A stretch of 64,000 nucleotides of DNA from contig NZ_JADIZJ010000021.1 of the NCBI RefSeq assembly GCF_016704835.1, positions 682,001-746,000 on the forward strand. The letters are read 5' to 3'. Each line of letters starts with the position of its first letter. The stretch's first letter is position 1. The notes beneath the pieces are model-generated. The model made no database searches and had not been told where the DNA came from. It saw only the letters and a program-made list of their open reading frames with translations. This DNA comes from Sphingopyxis sp. (lineage in GTDB: Bacteria; Pseudomonadota; Alphaproteobacteria; Sphingomonadales; Sphingomonadaceae). Below, piece by piece: positions 1 through 11,400 of the stretch. Made by a program: the position numbers and the translations under genes.

Positions 1-498
1 CCGCTCCGGCAGTCCGTCACACTGCGCGGCATTGAATACGACAAAGCGTTTGAGGAACGGAATGGAACGGGGTTCACCCTCTGCACCTTCGCCCCGCTCG
101 CGCCCATCGTCGGGGGTGAAGCGGTCGGCGTAGAATATCGTATGCCCGCGCTCACCTTTGCGGACGCGTCCGCCAGCGGCCAGCGCCTGCCGGAAGGTCA
201 ACCAATCTTGCGACGGGTAGCAGCCTTCAATGACCGCGCCCCACAGAATGAGAACATTGACGCCCGAATAGGGACGCCCCGAAACCGCGTTACGGGGAAG
301 ACCGGGCACCGCTGCCGCCGAGTTCCACGGCTGCGCCCAAGGGAACAGGCCCGCCTCAAGCTGGGCGATGATCTTCGCCGTCACCTCGTCGTAAAGCGAA
401 GCGCGGAGCGTATCGCCCCCGCGCGCGGCGCGCAGCCCCGCCTTGGTCTTCTTTGTAGCTGGGCCACCAAAGCCACGTTTCCGATTGCCAACCGCCAT
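1..498 (-). CDS. ArdC-like antirestriction protein, N-terminal part (runs off the left edge)
   Basis: Reads as an open frame of 166 codons from an ATG at 498, with a strong GAGGAGG ribosome site just upstream, and continues past position 1. The encoded N-terminal domain matches the ArdC/DUF1738 single-stranded-DNA-binding type: residues reading PWAQPWN, then NAVSGRPYSGVNVLILW, a TFRQAL helix, and KGERGHTIFYADRF. In known family members this domain is followed by a zinc metallopeptidase-like domain; that part would lie outside the window. ArdC proteins bind single-stranded DNA and protect incoming plasmid DNA from host restriction. It marks the region as mobile DNA. Function is inferred from the family. 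Confidence 0.8.
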   Translation of the reverse strand, partial: MAVGNRKRGFGGPATKKTKAGLRAARGGDTLRASLYDEVTAKIIAQLEAGLFPWAQPWNSAAAVPGLPRNAVSGRPYSGVNVLILWGAVIEGCYPSQDWLTFRQALAAGGRVRKGERGHTIFYADRFTPDDGRERGEGAEGEPRSIPFLKRFVVFNAAQCDGLPER

Positions 499-1055
499 CA
501 CAGCCTCCTCGCCCCAAAACCACACCGCCCCCGGAGAGGGGGGTGGGCGGCAAAGAGCGACCAAGAGGCCCGCCGCGATCAGGCGCACCTGTAAGGCTGT
601 AACAGAGTGAAAGACCCGCTTGCGGGTTGCGCCTGAGCGCGACGGGCCTAGCCGGAAGCGCCGCCCATCCCCCTCTTCGGGGACGGCCACAAAAGCGCCG
701 GCGCACCCGCGCCGTCCGCAATCAGTCGAATATCATTGAAAGAATATCGCCGCGCAGCGGCCTAACAAAAAGCGGCACCCTTGCACGATGCGACGCCAGC
801 CGGACGTCCTGCGCCCGGGCCTGTGGGCCAGCGGGCGTCCGGCCAGGAGTGAGGCAAGAGTGCCTGCGGGTCAGCCAAAAAACGCCGCACCCTCAGGAGC
901 GCGCAGCGCGGGACAGAGTGCGTCCTTAGAAAATCCCGCTCATTTGCCCGCGCTCCCGATCGTCACCCGAAGGGCCAAGACTACAGGCTTGGTTCGCGCT
1001 AGCGAATAGAGCGGGTTGCCGAAAGGCAGCGCAACGAAGCCGCAACTCGACAAAT
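499..1055. other. Gene-free stretch upstream of the ArdC-like gene
   Basis: No convincing gene in 557 bases. Open frames here have arginine-rich compositions typical of chance frames in GC-rich DNA and lack ribosome sites. It holds palindromes: a nested one at 579-636 (listed separately) and a 7-base inverted repeat CCGGACG at 800-806 with CGTCCGG at 836-842. The promoter of the leftward ArdC-like gene should lie here, but I cannot point to one. Confidence 0.5.
579..636. repeat. Nested inverted repeat upstream of the ArdC-like gene
   Basis: Outer arms TCAGGCGCA (579-587) and TGCGCCTGA (628-636) match perfectly. Inside them is a second perfect hairpin, ACCCGC (614-619), TT, GCGGGT (622-627). 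It lies about 80-140 bases upstream of the ArdC-like start, where a regulator site or a transcript hairpin would be plausible. Function unknown. Confidence 0.5.
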
Positions 1056-3077
1056 CTAAGCAGCCTTGAATCTCTTCGACAGGAAGGCCGGGATTTCGCT
1101 TAATGGCATCTCTGGCGACGAATTGCCGCTGCGAACATACAGCCTCTCGTAACCGACGCCATTCTTGTCTTTGCCGGACACGATGATTGCCGCATCGGAC
1201 GGACGAACCTCGATCTGACAGATTTCGACACCCGCAACCTCGGGGAAGCTGATCTTCAATTTTCCAGCCGTGAAGTTCTGGCCGAAGGCGTGGGCGAACA
1301 GATTGCGCAAATGGATCTCAAAGCGATCCCTGTCAGCGTCGCCGAGGCACGCGAAATCCTGCTCCAGCCCCACTGCGTCGCCGCTGTCGGCCACACCGAT
1401 GAGCAAGGTTCCGCCATCGAAGCTGTTGCCGAAGGCCGCAATGGTCTTCACGACCACCGTTACGAGTTATATGTTGACCCGGCCTTCGTTCACGTCCCAG
1501 CGCAGGGTTTGCTTGTTCGCGCCGCTTCTCCAGGAAGCGTTCATAGTTTTCCAGCTTCCAAAGCTCGGGATCGTCAGGGATGCACTGACGCGCCAGCGAG
1601 TCCGGATTCTTGTCGGCGATTTCGGCGAGGTAATCCTCCGCGTTGGTCGCGCTCTTCGTGCGATTGGCTATCTGCGTCAGAATTGCCCTGTTGGTGATTT
1701 CCTGTGCGAGCGCATATTTGATGCGGTTGTCGGTCCCGTATCCGGCAGCCTTGAGCTTCGAGAACGGGAAAATATGATCGTTCTCAAGCGCATATTTCTT
1801 ACCCATCGACTGCGAGAGCTTGATGCCGGTCGTGAAGCAAGTCGCTCCCTTGCTTTTGAAATACCAGCGCATCATCGGGTAAAGTGGGTGCGAAATCGCC
1901 CGGCCGACGAACTCGTCCGGGCTGATTTCAAGGGTCCGCTCGTCCTTGATGATCTGCAACAGGTCATCGAACGGTTGGGCTGATCCTTCACAACCTTGAG
2001 GTCGCGATCAAGCTTTTGCGGAAGCTGGCTGACGTATCGCGTCCGGATTTGCGCGTAGTAGAACCACTTGACCAGTTTCTTGATCTGCAAGCCGGTCAGA
2101 TGCCCGTCCTGCTGGAAGCAATAGGCAATGATCGGGACCAGCGCGTAAATCGAGTTCACCTCGTCGGTGTGATCGATGAAGGCGTGGGATTGCATGATGT
2201 TGGCGACATAATCGAGCGTCTGGGATCCCAGCTTCTTCCATGCCTCTTGAATCGGCCCGTCATTCTTCTGATCATGCAGGAAGTGCATGTTCGAGCCGGA
2301 GTGATACAGGCAGGCAAGCAAGGCATAGACGATGAAATCGAGCTTGAAGGTGTATCCGCGTTTCTCCAGTTCGGTCAGCTTCGCCTTGAAAATGTCGCGA
2401 GCCTGCGGCCAGTATCCGGAAATCTGCGCCAGGGCCAACTCCGCCTCGGTCAGCGAAACGCCGCTGGCGTTCACCTTGTAAAAGATGTCGATGGCTTCGC
2501 GGATGCTCGCCTTCACCGGGATAGTCTGCTCGGGAAATTCCCGGTCTAGGATGTTCTCGATGGACTTCACATTGTCGTCGATCAGGTCGTCGCGCTCACG
2601 AGGGACCTCCTCGCCCCTGTCCTCCAAGGAGCGAACAACATCCTTGGCCCGGACCTTGCGCTGGAAAATGTCGGTCAGGTTCTGCCAACGCGGATCATTC
2701 TCCATCTTGAGTTTCTTGTAATATTCCAGCTCCCGCGTTTCGACGTTCACATAAAGGCCGCGCGTGTCATTGAGGATTTCCGGGGCGGTGTAATAGGGCG
2801 GCAAGTCGCCGCGAATGAGCATGTAAAGTGTGGTCAGCCTTTGCTGGCCGTCGAGCAAAATGCGGACGGCACCCTGCTTCTCGTTGTATTTATGCGACCC
2901 CTTCAATTCCGGCGGCGTGTTGGTTTCCCAGGTCAGCATGGTGCCGGTCGGATATTCCTTGATCAGTGAGTCGACGAGTTGCTTGGCATCATCGCGCTTC
3001 CAGACATATTCTCGCTGAAAGGCCGGAACAAAGAGCTGTTTTTCGTCGATCTTGTCGAGTGCCTGAGAAATCTTCAC
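1056..3077 (-). pseudogene. DUF262 (GmrS-like) - HNH - AlbA-like protein, broken
   Basis: Remnant of a GmrSD-like modification-dependent nuclease, the last gene of the defence operon, starting 3 bases after the helicase stop. Three pieces in order: an N-terminal DUF262 domain (PAFQREYVWK; RILLDGQQRLTTLY, the DGQQR motif) from 3077; an HNH part with ENDHIFPFSKL; and a C-terminal Schlafen AlbA-like domain (VVVKTIAAFGNS, GGTLLIGVADSG). Lesions: a one-base loss near 1973 shifts PNPFDDLLQ out of frame; near 1515 EKRREQ runs into KQTLRWDVNEGRVN with a frame change and apparently without the usual linker; and a TAA follows RVNI near 1470. The first lesion could be a sequencing error, as in several other genes here, but the degenerate linker and stop look like real decay. 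The AlbA-domain fusion is inferred from motif order. Confidence 0.75.
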
Positions 3078-3080
3078 CGG

Positions 3081-6000
3081 TTATTCCTTCAATTCCTGTG
3101 CCTGCTGCTCATCGCCGATGCGTCGATGCTGCCCAACACCCACATTTTCCACCAGGCCGCGCGCATACAGGGAGTTGCTGCGGCCCGTTCGGGTCAGCGC
3201 GTTGTTGACGAGCTCTTCCCATTTTTCCTCCCGAGGACGGGACGGAGAACGCTGCCGATCGCCCGGTGTCAGCAGCACTATTTCGGGAATCCTCTGCTTC
3301 AATTGCGCATTGGTCCAAATTTTCCCATCGCTCATGAGCTGGAGGATGACCTCCTGTATCTGCCCTTCCGTCGTTCGCAATCTTTCAATTGCTGGCGCAA
3401 TCTTAGGATCTGGCGTGAGGCTATCTTCGGCGACAGGAGTGTCATTGATCAATGGCAGGTGAATGGACGATTCTGGCGATGCCTCACTGACGTCCGCGTT
3501 TGGCGGATCTTGCTCATCCCTATCCATTTTGGCGGGTTCCTCCGCAGAATCGTCAGAGCGCCATTCTTTATATTCGGTGTAAACGGTGGATCGCCGATCG
3601 GCAGCTCTGGGTTTGATGTCCAGCGAGTCCAAGAGCCTGCATAGTTCTTCGAGAACTGCCTGCCGTTCACGAACGAAGCGCGATGCAAAGCAGCGCCAAA
3701 ATCGCCATCCGGCCCGCTCAAGGGTTCTCTGGCGCAGCATGTCTGCGGGCCATTGCTCGGGCCCATGATAGCGGTCACCGTCGCATTCGATCGCGAGGCG
3801 GCGATCATCATCACCTTCAACCACGATGTCGATGCGATGCTGACCGACACGCACCTGCGTGTCGAGGGCATATCCCCGATCGTGCAAGGCATCGAAGACC
3901 TCGCGCTCAAAATCGGATTCGCAGCGCAGCCGGGCGTCGGCAGCCTCTTCGGTATCATTGGGAAATGGAGAGCGAAAATGTTCAAGCAATGCCCGGCGCA
4001 ATTTGTCGCTGGGGCTAAGTTGATCCAATTCGATTGAACGGACGAGGATCATCCTCTCCCGCGCTCGGGACGCTGCGACGTTGAATCGTTGTTCAAAAGG
4101 TAGACCGCTTAAAGCCGCGGCATTGCCTGGCGTCGCGACCATGGAAAGGAACATGATATCGCGTTCGTCGCCCTGAAAAGTTGCAGGGTCGCCCACCCTG
4201 ACCCGGTATTTCTCGATGAAGGGAATTCCGAGCTCGTTTTCGATCCGGCTGTAGATCAATGCCGCCTGCTCGGTTCCCAGCAGGGTCGTTACACCAATGG
4301 TGCGCCCATCGAATGATGGGTCGCCTGCGATGCGCTGCAATTCCTCGATAATATAGTCGGCTTCTGGCGGATTGGTTTTGCCGCGCCCTTTGCGATATCC
4401 ATCGACAACTAGAACATCTGACAACACAGGATCGAGCCGCTCCGATGCCTTTGAGAGACGCAGAGGGCACAGTTCGTTGCGATAAAATTGCCGCTTCGAA
4501 AACTCGATGATGGGGGCGGCGCAGCGAAAATGCTCGCGCAACATGAAGCGATCCGCACCGAAAATGACGCTCGCGAGGTCGTATAGTGAACTTTCCTGCC
4601 GCATCGGCTCAATGAACAAGGGAACTTGTGCCGAAAGATGCCGAAGTGCGAGCGTGTTGGACTGCTCCATGTTCAAGCCGACATTGTCTGGGCTGACCTG
4701 TTTGTCATCGCCAACAACGAGAATCTGTTTTGCGCGGAAGAGCGCGGGGAGCGCGGACAAGGTCGACTGCGAGGCCTCATCAACAATGACCAAATCGAAG
4801 ATGCCCAGTTCGGCAGGCAGGGATTCCGACACGCGGCTGTGCGGCATAATCCAGCAAGGCAAGGCACTTTTCACGGCGTCGGCGGCGTTGCGCGCGGTTT
4901 TGCGGTGACGATTTGCGCTCTTGCCAGTTCCGCGCCCGATCTTGCCAACGGCAACCGCATAGGCGGCTAAGGCCTGCATCACGCTTGGAGAGGCCTTTTC
5001 CTTGAGCGCCCGCCAGGTCCGCTGTTCGATCGTACGGATGTAAGTCTTGGAAAGATCGGCTTCCGCTTGCTCACGTTCTTTATGCAGTTGACGCAATCGG
5101 GCCGATTGGTTGGAATCGTCCAGCCAACGGTCAAGGCGTCGCAGTCGCCAGCGCTGCCGCCAATCGCCAGGGCAAAGTGGATCGATAGCGCCCGGCGGAA
5201 TTGATAACAGTTGCTCGGCCCACAGTGGAGCGCCGCTTTCATTGATCTGGCCAGTCACGGACCGGATCGCTTCCCAATCTTGTTGAAGCCCATGCAAATG
5301 GGCGATCTGCGCCGAGCAGCGCGCGACATCTGTCGCCAGATCCGGCCTGGGAAGGGCTTCATCACCAATTCGAGCAGCCAATGTCCGGACATCGTCATGG
5401 ACAGGACTATCGCCGCGACCAATTGCCTGAAGCAGCGATTTTCGCACTGAACGCGCGGCCTGCAACCGGGCCAGTTCGAGGTGAATGTGGAGACAGTCGA
5501 GAACGTCACCCGGATCGGTGTGACGGCTGATCGGCCCGCGCCAGCGCGGCAGTAGGGCGCGAACTACGTGTGTCAGATGCTCGGCTTCGCTTTCAAGCGA
5601 TGACAGCGCATCGAGGCGGTCAAGCAGGTTCAGGGCTTCTCGGCCCGCTGCCGGACCGGTCACCGTGATCGGGGGCAAGCCTGTGCCTGAGCAAGCATGA
5701 TTCCAGCTCTGAACGAAACCCTGCGCCCGGTCGGTCGCATCAATGTATCGCGCGATTGCGTCCCAATCGCTGGCCGCCGAGGGAGCCATGCCCTTGAGTC
5801 TGACCGCCGCAATATGGGTCTTGGTCGTACGTGCGAATAGACCGGCAATGGTGCCGAGACCTGTGCCGCCTTCGGCCAAGTCGGCGACGCTTGTGCGAAA
5901 ACGCGGATCGTCGAGACAGGATTCCGGGAGCCCGACAGGCCTGGTGAGAAAGAAGCGCTGATCCTCCTCAAGCCCGCTGGCCTCATCGCGAAGCTGGAAC

Positions 6001-8498
6001 AAGGCTTCGCGGATCGGGTCACCCGCATAACTCATCAGTTCCGAAAGGGCTGTGTCGAGCGCACCGACAGAATTGGTAAGGTCCAGGTGGCGTTGATTCC
6101 ACTTGGTAAGTTGCTGCTCGATTGTTTCTGTCAGCGTTATCGTTTCAGGCTGGGTATCCAGCAATCGCCACACCGCACCATCCGCTATCGTCTGCTCTAT
6201 GCTCGCCGCCTTCTGGAGGCTGTCATGCGCAGCCAGAATGGCATCGACGTCGGCCAGCAAGTCGACCGGTGGCAGCGTCTTGCCAAGATAGGACAGGTCA
6301 TCGCCAACGGCTTGCCGCGCGACGCGCAGGGCGGCGATGTCTTCATCGCCAAAGCGCAGGTCGAACTGCGCTGCCGGACCGATCGCGTCTGGCAACCAGG
6401 TCGCATCCTCCCCAGCGGCCAGCACTTCGCGCGCGGCGTCGAGTGATTCGATCCGTTGCCCGTCCAGTTCCAGCTTCGATAGTGCCGTTCGGCCGATCTG
6501 TTCGGTTTCACGATCATTCCCGGCGAGCTGGCGATGCAAACCGTCGATCTTGGCTTCCAGGCTGGCGATTTCAGCGTCGAGTTCGGATTTGCGCAGGTGC
6601 TGGAGCCGTTCCGAAATAAGATCGACTGATCCGCGAAACTGGCGGAGGCCTTCACGGTCGCTGTCGAGCAAGCTTACCGCCAATGGGCGGATTTGCGGGG
6701 GAAGCTGGTCCTGTAGCACGCGCAGGGCGGGCGACTTCTGCGAAGTCACCAGCACCCGCCGCCCTGTCGCCAGATAGTGGCTGATGATATTGGCAATCGT
6801 GTGGGTTTTACCGGTTCCGGGGGGACCCTGCACGACAACCCCATCGCGCACCGCAAGACGCTGCGCAATCTGGACCTGCTCGGCATTGAACGGCTTCGGG
6901 AAAAAGAGCTCTTCGCCGCTGCCATCAGAGGACGTAGCGCCAGGAATGCTGTTGATGCCCCGGAACGTCGGAAAATTTTCGTCCTGCAAATCGCGCGACG
7001 GATCGGTAAACAGCGCCGCGATGGCGGGCGGGATCGCTATGTTGCCTTCGCTGTTTTCGAGCAAATCACGAAACGCCAGCAGGTCAGCCATCAGCTGGGT
7101 TGCTCGCCGCTCGCGCTGCAGGAAGGCAAAGCCATCTGTGATGCGCAGTTCTGGCCCCGGAAGAGGCAAGGGTAAGGGGCTGCCATCCTCACCGCTGGCA
7201 TAACTCGCGCCCGGATCGAGCAAGGCGGCGGCATTCTGCAGGATCGGCTCGAACGTAGCGCGAATATAGGGCGAGAGGGCATCGTCCTCCAGCTCCTCGA
7301 TGTGGCGCACCGCCTGCCTTCGCCAGACGTCCACTTGGGCAAGTCCCAAGGCGTCGAGCGGGTCAGCCTCCACTCCGGGTCGGGCTTCGGCCCTCGGAAC
7401 GAGGGCAATGACGTGGCTGATTGGATCGAGTTCGATGTCCAGCGGAATAGTTAGCAACGGATAGAGCAGCCACTTGCCGCTGCGGACGAGCGTGGCATAG
7501 CCCAAGCCGCAAACCAGTTCTTGTGGGATGCCATCGGGTGCAGCCAGAGCCTGTCGCAAGGCGAAGAGCGCGCCGTAAAAAGCAATCGTCTTGCGGCGGG
7601 GCACTTCGGCGTTGACCCAGTCGGCCCACGGCCCGGCGACATAGGCAGCCAGTCTGTCACGCACTGCGTCGGTTTCGGCGTAGTCATCCAGGTCGAGGCC
7701 GGCTGCTTCGTCATCCCGTACAATTTCGGCTGCCTGACATTCGGCTGCTGTCAGCCGCTCGCGCAAGCGCGGCTCGCGGGCAGGGTCATCTGACAGGACC
7801 AACCAGGCCTTGAGGCGCTGGTCGGCAGGTTCCGGCGGCGGTTTTCGATTCAGGCGATCAACGGTCAGAAACGCGACATCTTCGCCCGACACCCGGTTGA
7901 AGGCGATGCCTGGAAGTGCCGCCAATTCGTCATGCGTGCGGTGGAGTGCGCGATGATCGGCGACATCGGTAACGAGCTTGAGCTTGTCCTTTTCGACCGC
8001 GATTACATAGTCGATCAGGTCCAGCATTCGCGCCAGGATCAGTGGATCTTCCGCATCGGCAGTTCGGGGCGTGGCGGCGTGCATGGGACTCCGGTCAATC
8101 TGAACTGTCGGCTCCGTCAATTCGGATGCAGGCGGTTCTTGAATATCTAGCGGCGCGACGGGAGCGCGAGCCTGAGCCGCTGGCTCCGGTTCGATCTCCA
8201 ATTTGGCTCGAATGGCTTCCAGGCGATTTCGGCGATGGATTCGCGGATGTGCATGGCCCGAATCCGGGCGCGGCGTGTCCGGCAAAGCTGAGGGGGATGT
8301 TGGTTGCAGGGATAAACCCAACTCCAATCCATCGAGAATGGCCGTTATCTTGGCGCGGAGGCGAAGAGCACGATCCGTCTCGCGATGCTGCAACTCGGCG
8401 GCGATGATCTCCAGCCGCTGCCGATCAGAGCGATGCTCTTCGACACGTTGCTCAAGCTGGGCAATCGAATCCTGGAAATGGGGCCGTGACTTGCTCAC
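3081..8498 (-). CDS. Giant SF1 helicase with C-terminal Vsr-like (MTES_1575-type) nuclease
   Basis: 1805 residues. N-terminal 55 residues are predicted coiled coil, then a proline-rich linker and a long alpha-helical region. The superfamily-1 helicase core has Walker A GPPGTGKTHT (about 557-566), Walker B VIVDEAS (about 1240), a QVSPD segment after it, LREHFRC (about 1321), and a motif VI-like NVAASRARERM (about 1476). Next is a Vsr/MTES_1575-like restriction fold (about 1555-1640): ERE, IDIVVEG, LAIECDGDRYHG, then RAGWRFWRCFASRF. The last 100 residues look like a winged helix (IWTNAQLKQRIPEI). Its ATG overlaps the stop of the methyltransferase gene by four bases, so the two are translationally coupled. 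Such helicase-nuclease fusions are common in phage-defence islands. No damage seen. The substrate is unknown. Confidence 0.85.
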   Translation of the reverse strand: MSKSRPHFQDSIAQLEQRVEEHRSDRQRLEIIAAELQHRETDRALRLRAKITAILDGLELGLSLQPTSPSALPDTPRPDSGHAHPRIHRRNRLEAIRAKLEIEPEPAAQARAPVAPLDIQEPPASELTEPTVQIDRSPMHAATPRTADAEDPLILARMLDLIDYVIAVEKDKLKLVTDVADHRALHRTHDELAALPGIAFNRVSGEDVAFLTVDRLNRKPPPEPADQRLKAWLVLSDDPAREPRLRERLTAAECQAAEIVRDDEAAGLDLDDYAETDAVRDRLAAYVAGPWADWVNAEVPRRKTIAFYGALFALRQALAAPDGIPQELVCGLGYATLVRSGKWLLYPLLTIPLDIELDPISHVIALVPRAEARPGVEADPLDALGLAQVDVWRRQAVRHIEELEDDALSPYIRATFEPILQNAAALLDPGASYASGEDGSPLPLPLPGPELRITDGFAFLQRERRATQLMADLLAFRDLLENSEGNIAIPPAIAALFTDPSRDLQDENFPTFRGINSIPGATSSDGSGEELFFPKPFNAEQVQIAQRLAVRDGVVVQGPPGTGKTHTIANIISHYLATGRRVLVTSQKSPALRVLQDQLPPQIRPLAVSLLDSDREGLRQFRGSVDLISERLQHLRKSELDAEIASLEAKIDGLHRQLAGNDRETEQIGRTALSKLELDGQRIESLDAAREVLAAGEDATWLPDAIGPAAQFDLRFGDEDIAALRVARQAVGDDLSYLGKTLPPVDLLADVDAILAAHDSLQKAASIEQTIADGAVWRLLDTQPETITLTETIEQQLTKWNQRHLDLTNSVGALDTALSELMSYAGDPIREALFQLRDEASGLEEDQRFFLTRPVGLPESCLDDPRFRTSVADLAEGGTGLGTIAGLFARTTKTHIAAVRLKGMAPSAASDWDAIARYIDATDRAQGFVQSWNHACSGTGLPPITVTGPAAGREALNLLDRLDALSSLESEAEHLTHVVRALLPRWRGPISRHTDPGDVLDCLHIHLELARLQAARSVRKSLLQAIGRGDSPVHDDVRTLAARIGDEALPRPDLATDVARCSAQIAHLHGLQQDWEAIRSVTGQINESGAPLWAEQLLSIPPGAIDPLCPGDWRQRWRLRRLDRWLDDSNQSARLRQLHKEREQAEADLSKTYIRTIEQRTWRALKEKASPSVMQALAAYAVAVGKIGRGTGKSANRHRKTARNAADAVKSALPCWIMPHSRVSESLPAELGIFDLVIVDEASQSTLSALPALFRAKQILVVGDDKQVSPDNVGLNMEQSNTLALRHLSAQVPLFIEPMRQESSLYDLASVIFGADRFMLREHFRCAAPIIEFSKRQFYRNELCPLRLSKASERLDPVLSDVLVVDGYRKGRGKTNPPEADYIIEELQRIAGDPSFDGRTIGVTTLLGTEQAALIYSRIENELGIPFIEKYRVRVGDPATFQGDERDIMFLSMVATPGNAAALSGLPFEQRFNVAASRARERMILVRSIELDQLSPSDKLRRALLEHFRSPFPNDTEEAADARLRCESDFEREVFDALHDRGYALDTQVRVGQHRIDIVVEGDDDRRLAIECDGDRYHGPEQWPADMLRQRTLERAGWRFWRCFASRFVRERQAVLEELCRLLDSLDIKPRAADRRSTVYTEYKEWRSDDSAEEPAKMDRDEQDPPNADVSEASPESSIHLPLINDTPVAEDSLTPDPKIAPAIERLRTTEGQIQEVILQLMSDGKIWTNAQLKQRIPEIVLLTPGDRQRSPSRPREEKWEELVNNALTRTGRSNSLYARGLVENVGVGQHRRIGDEQQAQELKE

Positions 8499-11400
8499 GC
8501 AGCAAACCGCCCGTCAGCCAACTTCCGCGCCTGGCCGATGGCGGTGAGCGCGTCCAGCACTGGGGTAACGCCCTTGGCGTTGGTGCCCTTGATAGCGCGG
8601 GCGATTTCGCTGGGATGTTTGGGTGCCTGCGATGCGGCGAGGATCGCGGCAACGGTGCTGACCTGCTCGGCCAGCGTCTTGGGCCAGGGGATGATCGTCG
8701 CGGTAGCGGCGGCGGGAGCATCGCCGAGATCGAGCGTGGCGTTGACCTGCGGCGCGACAGCGCCGGGGGCCTGAAACTCAGGGCGGAGCCAGCGGATCAG
8801 ACCCTTAGCCTCCTCGGCGGCGCGGATCTTGTTGAGCGCCACGAGCCGGGTGAGGATGTCTTCGTCCGAGAGATCGGAGGGCCAGCCATAGGCTTCGGCC
8901 ACTGCCGCGTCGATCGCATCGTGATGCTGACGAACCAGCGTCACCAGACCGCGATCATGGATGTCGCGTTCCTTTTCAGTCAGCGTGCGGCCCTTCCCGT
9001 CATTGGCGCGCAGCGCCTCCAGCACATTGTATAGCCCGGTTAGGGTTAGGTCGTCGTGACGCTCAAGCACCTGCTTGCGCAAGCCGTCGAGCGCCTCGGC
9101 CTCGGCACGAACGCGGGCTTTGAGCGGCTCGGGGACTTCGTCCGGGAAGGGAAAAGGGTCGAAGCAGCGATAGCTTTGGTATCGCGGCCTGTTCTCAAGG
9201 GTGCCACCAAGGTTCAGTTTCCAAACGACATGCGCTCGCGAACTCAGAACTCCCAAATGGAAAGCATCGGAAGTGCTGAACACGATCACAGACCCGTCAA
9301 ATTGATTGGCGATTGGGTCAGCAAAAACGAATGTTGCGTGCTTGGAAACCTCGGACGTTGCGATGACTCGCGATAGGCCAGAGATTGCCTTGCGCATCGC
9401 TGGGCGCGGTTCGGCGAAAATCCACCAGTTGTCGCGATAGCTCTTCCGCTTCAATTCCTTCCGAGAAGGTAGAACAGTGTTGAAAAGACGCTGATAGAGC
9501 GCTGGTTGTTCGGCCTTCAGCTTCATTTCCGAATAACCGAATACATCAATAACGTATCTGTTTTGCAGGCGGCGCGTAATGTCGTTTCCTGCGATGAGGC
9601 CGGGAAGCAGCTTCGGGTTTGCGCCAGCCGTAACGAACTCTTCGCGTTCGGCTGCTGTCAGGCGAAACCCGTCACCCGCGAGCTTTACGCCCATGAAGCA
9701 CATATCTTGGTTGGCCTTCAGAGCGGCAGATGCAAATGCCGCTACGCCAACAGAAAGATCAGGATTGATGTAGCCGCGTTCTTCGGCACTGATCAAAGCT
9801 TTGCCATCATCCGATACCGCCAATCGGCGACCTTCATGGACGCCAGCGGAAACAACCGTCATTGCGACGCGAACTGCGGCGTCTGTCTCGGGATCTCGCC
9901 ACGGATGATCTGCCACAACAAACACGATGGAAATTGGATCTGCACTTCCAAAGGCAGACGCGATCATGGCCTGACCTGCCGATTGGCTGAGCGAATTTGT
10001 CGTTATCAATCCAGACCGACGAATGAGCCTTTGACCGGCTAGCTCCGCCGCCTTGGCCCACCAATAGGACACAAAATCGCTGTCACCCGGCAGGTTGTCG
10101 AAAGAATTGCGAAGTGCTTCAAAATATCCGTCTCCAAGACGGTCTCGAATTTTCTTGCTCCCGATAAACGGTGGATTCCCTACAATGAAATTGACCCTTG
10201 GCCATTTGGCCTGTTTCGGCTTGACGTAACGCTCCACCTCCACCCGCGCATCCTCGTCAGGGACATTCTTGCCCGTCACCGGATGAACCTTCATCGTCTC
10301 GCCATCCCAGCGGGTAAGCGGCTTCCCATGTTCGTCCCGCTCCAGAACCTTCTTGTCCCAAGTCAGCAAAGCATCACGGTTTTCGATGGTCTTCACGTCG
10401 CGCAGCACCGGTTCGGGCGGCACCTTGCCTTCGCCATTCACCCGGAAATGCCATTGCAGATAGCCGATCCACAGCACGAGCTGGGCAATCGCCGCTGCAC
10501 GCGGGTTGATCTCGATCCCCAGGAAGTTCTCGGGCGTTATGGTGTGCCCGCTCAGCTCGGCCACCGCCTGTTTCTCACCTTCGGGTTCGAGTTCGGCCAG
10601 CCGCCCAATGACTTCGCCCTCCAGCTCCTTCATCCGGGCGAGCGCGACATAGAGGAAATTTCCGGTGCCGCAGGCAGGATCAAGCACCTTGACCTGCGCG
10701 AGCTGGGCATGAAACTTCTCAATCACGGCATGGGCTTCATTCGCCTTGCCCGCCTCGATCAACTGACCGGCGGCGGCCTGCACGCCGGCCCAATCTGCGC
10801 GCAGCGGTTCCATGATCGTCGGCATCACCAGCCGTTCGACATAGGCGCGGGGCGTGTAATGCGCGCCCAATTTAGCGCGCTCCTTGCCGTCGAGCGCGCG
10901 CTCAAGCAGTGTGCCGAAGATCGCCGGTTCGACATGGTTCCACTTGTGCGTCGCCGCCTCGATCAGCAGGCCGATTTCATCGGCATTGAGCGCGATGGCG
11001 GTGGTATCCTTGAACAGATAGCCGTTGAAGCGCAGTACGGTTTCGCCCGCCTCGCCCAGCACCCCGGCCAGTCCGCCCTTGTCCATCGCCTGCCACAGCG
11101 ATGACAGGTTCGGCGCGAAATTCTCCGGGCGCTTCTTCATCCGGGTAAGGAAGTTTGTGAAGCTGCCTTCCGGGATCAACTGCACATCTTCGGCAAACAT
11201 CGTGAACAGGCAGCGCATCAGGAAATCGGCCACGCGCGTAGGGTTCTGCTCGCGCTTTTCGAGTCGCTTGGAAAGTTCTGCCAGATGCCCGGCAATCTCG
11301 CGGGTGACGCGCGCGGCTTCCTTCGACGGGTCGAGGCTGAGCGGGTCGGTCCAGATCGTGCCAAGGCGGGCGCGGACATCTTCACTCCGCAAATCGTCGA

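Noticed and set aside
627..1009. Small plus-strand genes between the ArdC-like gene and the defence operon
   Set aside because: Arginine/alanine-rich compositions, mutually overlapping frames and no ribosome sites.
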